Assembly: GCA_003415625.1 (NCBI GenBank)
Contig: PYIU01000006.1
Span: forward strand, 1,116,001 to 1,180,000
Origin: Aquanectria penicillioides
Lineage: Eukaryota > Ascomycota > Sordariomycetes > Hypocreales > Nectriaceae
DNA length: 64,000 nt
Direction: 5' to 3'
A program made the position numbers and the translations under genes. Position 1 is the stretch's first letter. Each line of letters opens with the position of its first letter. The notes under the pieces were generated by a model that saw only the letters and a list, made by a program, of their open reading frames with translations, made no database searches and was not told the DNA's origin. This document shows positions 58,756 through 64,000 of the stretch, piece after piece.

Positions 58756-61161
58756 ATGAATTCAAACCCGGGCACGCCCCAGGCTCAGGCCTGTGATCGA
58801 TGCCACCGCCGAAAAACGCGGTGTGACAAGAAACGCCCGGGGTGTGGTTCGTGCCAGAGAGCGAGGACAGACTGTGTCTACTCGGACCGGACCAAGGAGC
58901 CCGTGTACGGCCGCGGCTTCGTCGAACGTCTAGAGCGCCGAATTCATCGGCTTGAAGCCACCAACAGGAGGCTTTCAGCCGCAGCCGCATCCGCGTCCGC
59001 ATCGGGATCGGCAGCCAATGCAGCCGCCAACGCGGAGACCGGCCTCACGGCGCCTCACGCCGAAGGTGCCGGCCGGAGCGCCGCCGCAGCCACGGACGAT
59101 GTCACCAGCGAAGTGTCATTTCTATCCACTAGGGCTGGCAGTGACCAGCAATACCTGGGGTCAACGAGTGGGATTTTACTCGCAAGCCTGATGACAGCAG
59201 GCGTTGCCATCACGGCGGAGCGGCCAACAGAAGCTGCGTCGTCCGCCGTGACGGCCAACATGGGCGGTAGTGCTGCGAACTGGAGCGTCGGGGATGGGGC
59301 GCTCCCTCCAGAGCAGCTTGCCAGAAGTCTGATTGAAGCTTACTTGGCCCATGATCACCTCTCCTATCCATTCCTGCACCCGCAGGCTGTCCGCGCGACC
59401 CTTGACAGCATCTATCATGACACATCATTTACCATTGCGCACCCGTTTGAAGCTTTCATGTTTAACATGGTCCTGGCGATTGCGACCTCGCAAGCCTACA
59501 AATTCGACTGGAGAGTGTTACCTGATGCAGAGACACACTATCAGAGAGCGATGAGCTACTTCAACGGAGTATTGTGCGAGGGTGGACTGAGAGCTCTTCA
59601 GGCGCTGTTACTAATGTGCCAATTTCGATTGACTAGCTCCACCAAGGCTACCTCTGGAAGTATGGTGCTTATTGTTCTCGTGGATGAAACGTCATGGCTT
59701 ACATGCTTCTAGGTCTCTGGCACATTGTAGGCATCGCAGCGCGCATATGTTTCGAGCTTGGGCTGCATCGAGAGGCCATGTACAGATTAACCAAGTCTCG
59801 TAGCCCCCAAGGTGACATCTCATGCTTATCGCTCGAATTTGAAGAAAATGAAATTCGTCGACGGTGTTTCTGGAGCGTATTTGCTCTAGACAGGTACGCA
59901 TATACATTTTTGAGTGTTCCTCTACCTATTTATAGCAAGATCGTAAAATCGGTTGCTGACAAGCCAAAGAGTGGTATCCATTACGCTGGGGCGACCGCTT
60001 GCAATCTGTCTTGAGGATATCGACGTCGAGCTCCCAACTGAGGATCTCGATGAGGCCACAAGCCCTTCCGCCGGGAGTGTAAATGGCGACGATGGGTCGC
60101 CAAGAATGGCGCCCAGTTATAGGACGGCTCTCTTCGTCCATTTGGTTCGTTACCGCAACATCTGCGGACGTTGTCTCACATCTTTACACCGTTCCAACCG
60201 AGCCACGGCGAGATCAGGCGCCGATCTCTGCCAAATCCGAAACAGTCTTGCCGAAGAGTTGCGGTCTTGGCGGGCCGATACCGATCAGTTGAATCTCCCC
60301 GACGTCGATCTACTGACTCCGCTAGTAGAAGCCCGCTCAAGCTTTCGCTCCAAGGTTTGGTATGAACTTCTGTACAACAACGGTGTCCTGCTGCTATATC
60401 GCCCATCTGCAGCGACAATGTCTGCAAACGAAGACGGCCTCAGTCGTCAACATGTCTTCTCAGCCGCAAAACAATCCATAACGCTCTATGCCTACTTGCT
60501 TCGATCGCGGAAGATTAATTTCTCGTGGTTCACAATGCACTCGGTGTTCATGGCTGGACTGTCATACGTCTATGCGCTGAGCAGGCATTTTCGAGAGAAG
60601 CGGCGTTCTTTTGGTCACCAACTCCAGCTGGAAGCAGAGCCTACCATTGTTGATATCGTGAATAGTTGCCGAGCATGCTCCAATGTCCTTGTTGCCGTTT
60701 CGGAGCGCTGCAATGCACAAAAGAACTGCCACGAAGTTTTTGACCGACTGAGTGATGCGGTCTTGACAGACGCAGTAGCAGCCTCTTCTTTAGCTCCTTC
60801 AACCGCTCTAACTGTGGAAGATAGCATGACTGCGTCACAGGATTCGCCGATGACATCGATACAACAAAACAATATGCAAAATTCGCACGCAAAATCATTG
60901 CATTCTGCTCATAATATTAACTTTCAAACATTAAATAGCGGTCAGCACCAAGAGGCAGCCACGAACGCTGGCCGACTAGGTTTCTCTCACGGCTCTGCTT
61001 TAGCTGTAGAGAACGCACTCAAAGATTGTTTTACCGACTTGCAGGACATGTATGATGCGCAGTGGGGTGATGACGCCATTCTCCAACTCAGCACTGACTG
61101 GCTTGATGAGATTGACGCGGGAAACAGCCTCGGAATTGAGGGTTGGAATTTGGAGTCTTGA
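58756..61161 (+). CDS. Zn2Cys6 transcription factor with fungal-specific domain
   Basis: Three exons (58756-59659, 59713-59893, 59970-61161) give 758 residues. Start MNSNPGTPQAQACDRC; an in-frame Met 24 codons upstream at 58684 is possible but less likely. The zinc cluster is at the extreme N-terminus with Cys 13, 16, 23, 30, 33 and 40 (spacing 2-6-6-2-6), followed by a basic coiled linker (ERLERRIHRLEATNRRL) and an Ala-rich stretch (about 75-115). The middle homology region spans about 195-480: ARSLIEAYLAHDHLSYPFLH, then SLWHIVGIAARICFELGLHR, NEIRRRCFWSVFALDR and VVSITLGRPLAICLEDIDVE. The C-terminus is acidic (TDWLDEIDAGNS), a plausible activation domain. Position between the AtuA-like/permease pair and shared promoter palindromes suggests it regulates them. 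Confidence 0.87.
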
Positions 61162-61610
61162 TTTGGGCGGTCACAAGCACTGCATATATGGCCATTACAA
61201 TATATATTCGATCATCTATGTATGTATATGAATATCTGAATGTCGCAATTTATCATTGAAAACATCTTGTTTCTTGAGATTGGAAGACAAACGGGTTTTG
61301 ATTCTTGGCCAGTGTTCAAGATTGACCTACCAGATTCTGAAAGCGAGAGGATGATATAATGTTATGGGCTACACAGATGACGGAGATTTTCATGGACTGT
61401 CACAATATCACAACACCATGGCTTAGGAGGTCTTGGATAGTCGAACTCTGTGTTGTTTTGCGCAGTCTAATTGACTTGAATCGACCACAGGAGGTTCTAC
61501 CATATTGCTAAATTGAAATGCGTGGTACGTAAAGGCCTATATGTACTGAATAATCAAATGTAAAGTAAAATACTTTGTATCCGCCGTCTATATGTCCTAT
61601 GTTTAGTTTA
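61162..61610. other. Convergent 3' intergenic region
   Basis: About 449 bp, AT-rich, between the transcription-factor stop and the secreted-protein stop. Nothing else is seen. Confidence 0.6.
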
Positions 61611-63280
61611 CTACAGTCTCTTGCATGTCATGCCATCCTGCTTTAGGAGAGGACCGAGATATGACTCAGGCACTGGAGTGCATCAATTAGCACCATTCAT
61701 TCATCTAATGTATGACCCAATCATTGTTGAAAAGTGTTCAAGGGGACTCACCTAAGATGCCTGATTGGAAGCTTCCACAAAGATAGCCCCAATGTGAATC
61801 ATTTTCACAGTTGGTAAACTGGGCATTTCCTCGGCTATCACCTGGCGTGTCATGGTAGCTCCATTCGCAATACCCATGGTTGGCCTATTTTTTACGAGTA
61901 AGTTTGAATTCATCAAATGAGATCTGATACAACTCACCAAACAGGAAAAGTCCAATGTTGCTGGGTCGAAGGTGGGATCCTTCCCAGCACAATCCTCGAT
62001 TTTAAAGACCTCATCTAGGGTGGCCCATCCATTGTCGTGGATCGCGAATGTGAGGTCAATTTGGGTGTTCTCCCAATCGTTTGGGTTGTGAAGGGCGTAA
62101 GTGTTACCCGCAGCCTCGTCAAACCACCACTGGTTACAGTTTCCACCAGCGCTGAACGCCTCACATGAGATCTCATCGGTTTCTTTGGCAAGCTCTAGCA
62201 CCTTCACGCCCGTGCTTCGAGATGATACAATTCCATTAGCTTTGAGCGCGCTTGAAAGCACAAATAGTTGCAATTTGTGGTACAACTCGCTTGACTGGAT
62301 TGTGAGCGCTGTCGTCACCCTCTGAGAGAAACCGCCGTCCTTGCAGGCGGCTAGAAACACAGTGTGGTTTCCCTGGATTTCCTGAACGGTGTTCAGAAGG
62401 TTAGTCTGGTAATCTTCGACAAAGCTGGCCAGATTAGCCCCAATGTCGCCTAGCTGAACGAATCGGTCATTCGCAGTTTGAGTCACTCCCAGTGTCTGGC
62501 CTAGTTTTCCAGACAGGTCGAACGCAGTGGTTAGCCCAGAGCGGATGAATCCCACAGCCATTCCAGAGGCACCAGGGATGAAACCTGTGAACATTGACAC
62601 GACATTGAGAGTGGATCCTAAGACCTTCATAAGATTGCTGGTCGAAGTCTGCGATTCGACAGGAGGAGCGACCTTGGCCACAATGGCATCAACAGTCTGG
62701 CTAGCAAGGGATGCACCGTTGCTTAGAGCCTGAGAGTACTGGCTGAAGAACTGATAAACAGCGTAAATGTTCCAAAGAGCCTAGAGTCTGTGAGCTAAAA
62801 GGGATTTGTGATTGCAGAGAGGCTAAGTCTTACATAAAACTGCTGATTAGAGTAATACTTTTCGGGGCTGTTTGTCTGGAATGGTGAACAGGTATCGCTT
62901 GTGATCAAGTTGCAAGTGAGGCCAGTGTATCCCTAAGCTTGAGTTAATTTCACTGCAACTATCTATAATGAATGCATGTTTGATGGCTTACATTGAACTG
63001 CAAGAAGCATTGTGCGAAGCCCAGTTGATCACACGTGGCGTCGGTGCCGTTTGCAGCCATCCACTCTGTGATGTATTTATCCATCTCCACTAGTCAATTG
63101 ATTAGGAATATTCAGGGAAAGGGCTCCAAATTGAAACGAACAAGCAGTCCAACACTCAGCCTTCAGCCCAGATGAAGAATTTGGAGCGCAGTCCACACTC
63201 TGGCGAGCTGAGAGCGCATTGATCGGACCCGCCGAGACTGCCAAAGGCAGTGATGTCAAAACCAGATTTGAGAACCTCAT
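61611..63280 (-). CDS. Secreted cysteine-containing protein, function unknown
   Basis: Six exons (63280-63142, 63089-62992, 62932-62834, 62780-61938, 61884-61752, 61672-61611) make exactly 458 codons. The N-terminus MRFSNLVLTSLPLAVSA is a clear signal peptide. Mature sequence includes CWTALEMDKYITEWMAANGT and CDQLGFAQCFLQFN, a long helical middle with a Gly/Ala-rich hydrophobic patch (VVSMFTGFIPGASGMAVGF), and a Cys/Trp-rich end: CNQWWFDEA, CLANHGYCEWSYHD, WGYLCGSFQSGI and YLGPLLKQDGMTCKRL. Possible N-glycosylation sites include NGT and NHT. No catalytic motif is recognised. I recall similar secreted proteins only as fungal families of unknown function. The last two exons are supported by the cysteine pattern, the in-phase splice sites and the exact codon sum. 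Confidence 0.75.
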
Positions 63281-64000
63281 GATTGTTTGAACAAACCGGT
63301 AAAAAAAAGGAAAAGAAGTGGTAAGGCTCCGCAGGTTGTACTTGATCCGAATAGACTATGACAATGAACCATCGCCCATAGTTATATACATTTCTTGACC
63401 TGCCAATACGGGGGTATGGTGTGTGCTCCCCCACATCTTGATGGAGACATTCGTATAGAGAACTTACCGAACTCCATTTCGAGTAGGTAGTTGGTCTCAT
63501 ACGCCTATCTCGTGATATCGCATCACCATCGGGATGCCCGAGTACTCCGGAAAGTCGGCCATCCAGGATGACAGGAGCATGTTTGAAGTCAAAAAAATGG
63601 AGAATTTCACTTACATATAAAATAGAATCCACAACCTATCCCATTCAAACGCCTGAAACGGTTGTGCATGCTGTGCCGTACGGAAGGGGAAAGTTGGTGG
63701 GAAAATATATGTGAGACAACCTTAATTCTTGGCTATTAAGCACGCATCTAGAAGCACACCAAGGCAATCAGCCCACGAGTTCCTCCATTTGACTCGCGCA
63801 TGTTATGCAGGCAGAGTCCAGTACGAGAGTTGTCTTCTTTAGTGTTTAAACTTTGCAAGGGTCATGATTAAGAAAAGATGCCTGTTCTAGTATTGTTGCA
63901 TGAGCTTTCTTCGGTAACTGGTTGAGGAGAGTGAGACAAAAAAAAAAAAAACAGTAGAAATGCCTCTGATCTACATTCATGGAGAAAAAAGTAGTTTTTG
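63281..64000. other. Promoter of the secreted-protein gene and right edge of the window
   Basis: About 720 bp. It holds a TATA-like element at 63382-63388 and a 14-base A run near 63936-63949. An open frame on the minus strand (63156-63632) overlaps the signal-peptide exon in another frame and has no coding character. Confidence 0.6.
63382..63388 (-). promoter_or_regulatory. TATA-like element upstream of the secreted-protein gene
   Basis: TATATAA on the minus strand, about 102 bases before the ATG at 63280, a usual distance for a regulated fungal promoter. Confidence 0.4.

Noticed and set aside
63156..63632. 158-codon open frame on the - strand
   Set aside because: It overlaps the signal-peptide exon in a different frame and lacks coding features.
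8329..64000. CRISPR array, rRNA or prophage content
   Set aside because: No regularly spaced repeats, rRNA-like sequence or phage genes are present; the window is eukaryotic nuclear DNA.

Overview
The window is nuclear DNA of a filamentous ascomycete. Genes are compact and broken by introns of about 46-130 bp with GTNNGT donors and CTAAC/CTGAC branch sites. Coding sequence lies on both strands without operons, and the families are typical of Pezizomycotina: SepA-type formin, Sec16, Zn2Cys6 factors with a fungal-specific domain, an ACS-type permease, and a small secreted protein. The protein sequences look closest to Sordariomycetes, probably Hypocreales; this placement is from memory of the families and is inference. 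I found no rRNA, tRNA, CRISPR array, intact transposon or viral gene.

Layout. 1-3948 (-): formin, cut by the window start. 3949-7378: gene-free. 7379-8009 (+): small membrane protein. 8329-9547 (-): RING protein. 10399-11643 (+): Hus1 checkpoint clamp. 12153-17947 (-): Sec16 ER-exit-site scaffold. 18982-23171 (-): full-size ABCB exporter, divergent from 24929-27803 (+), a Zn2Cys6 factor. 29074-33112 (+): Neo1-type P4-ATPase. 33348-34732 (-) and 35258-36428 (-): two mitochondrial redox proteins (Cyc2-like and Aim32-like). 37067-39410 (-): vacuolar amino-acid transporter, separated by 3.5 kb from the divergent 42910-47125 (+) vacuolar cation-chloride cotransporter. 47943-50341 (+): low-complexity protein with a CxxC pair. 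50636-51778 (-): CobW/Zng1-type GTPase, divergent from 52179-52538 (+), a 98-residue protein. 54250-56187 (+): AtuA-like protein. 56485-58284 (-): ACS permease, divergent from 58756-61161 (+), a second Zn2Cys6 factor. 61611-63280 (-): secreted cysteine-containing protein.

How the genes may work together. About 1-50 kb is mostly housekeeping: actin nucleation, COPII export, DNA-damage checkpoint, lipid flipping, vacuolar transport and mitochondrial redox. The two regions that look accessory are each a regulator next to a transporter. The ABC exporter and its divergent Zn2Cys6 factor share a promoter carrying a 28/29-match inverted repeat. The AtuA-like protein, permease and Zn2Cys6 factor at 54-61 kb form a small candidate catabolic cluster, with CGG/CCG inverted repeats in both promoters. 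That trio is my best candidate for a little-described system; its substrate cannot be read from the sequence.

Sequence quality. Sec16, the ABC exporter, the Cyc2-like gene and the 47.9 kb gene contain single-base indels, mostly in or beside short homopolymers. Their arithmetic restores whole codon counts, and Sec16 should be essential, so I read them as probable sequencing or assembly errors rather than gene decay. Gene models were built by eye from splice sites and frame. For thirteen of the seventeen genes complete in the window the exon lengths sum to a whole number of codons as read; the other four are the indel-bearing ones. The formin is partial.
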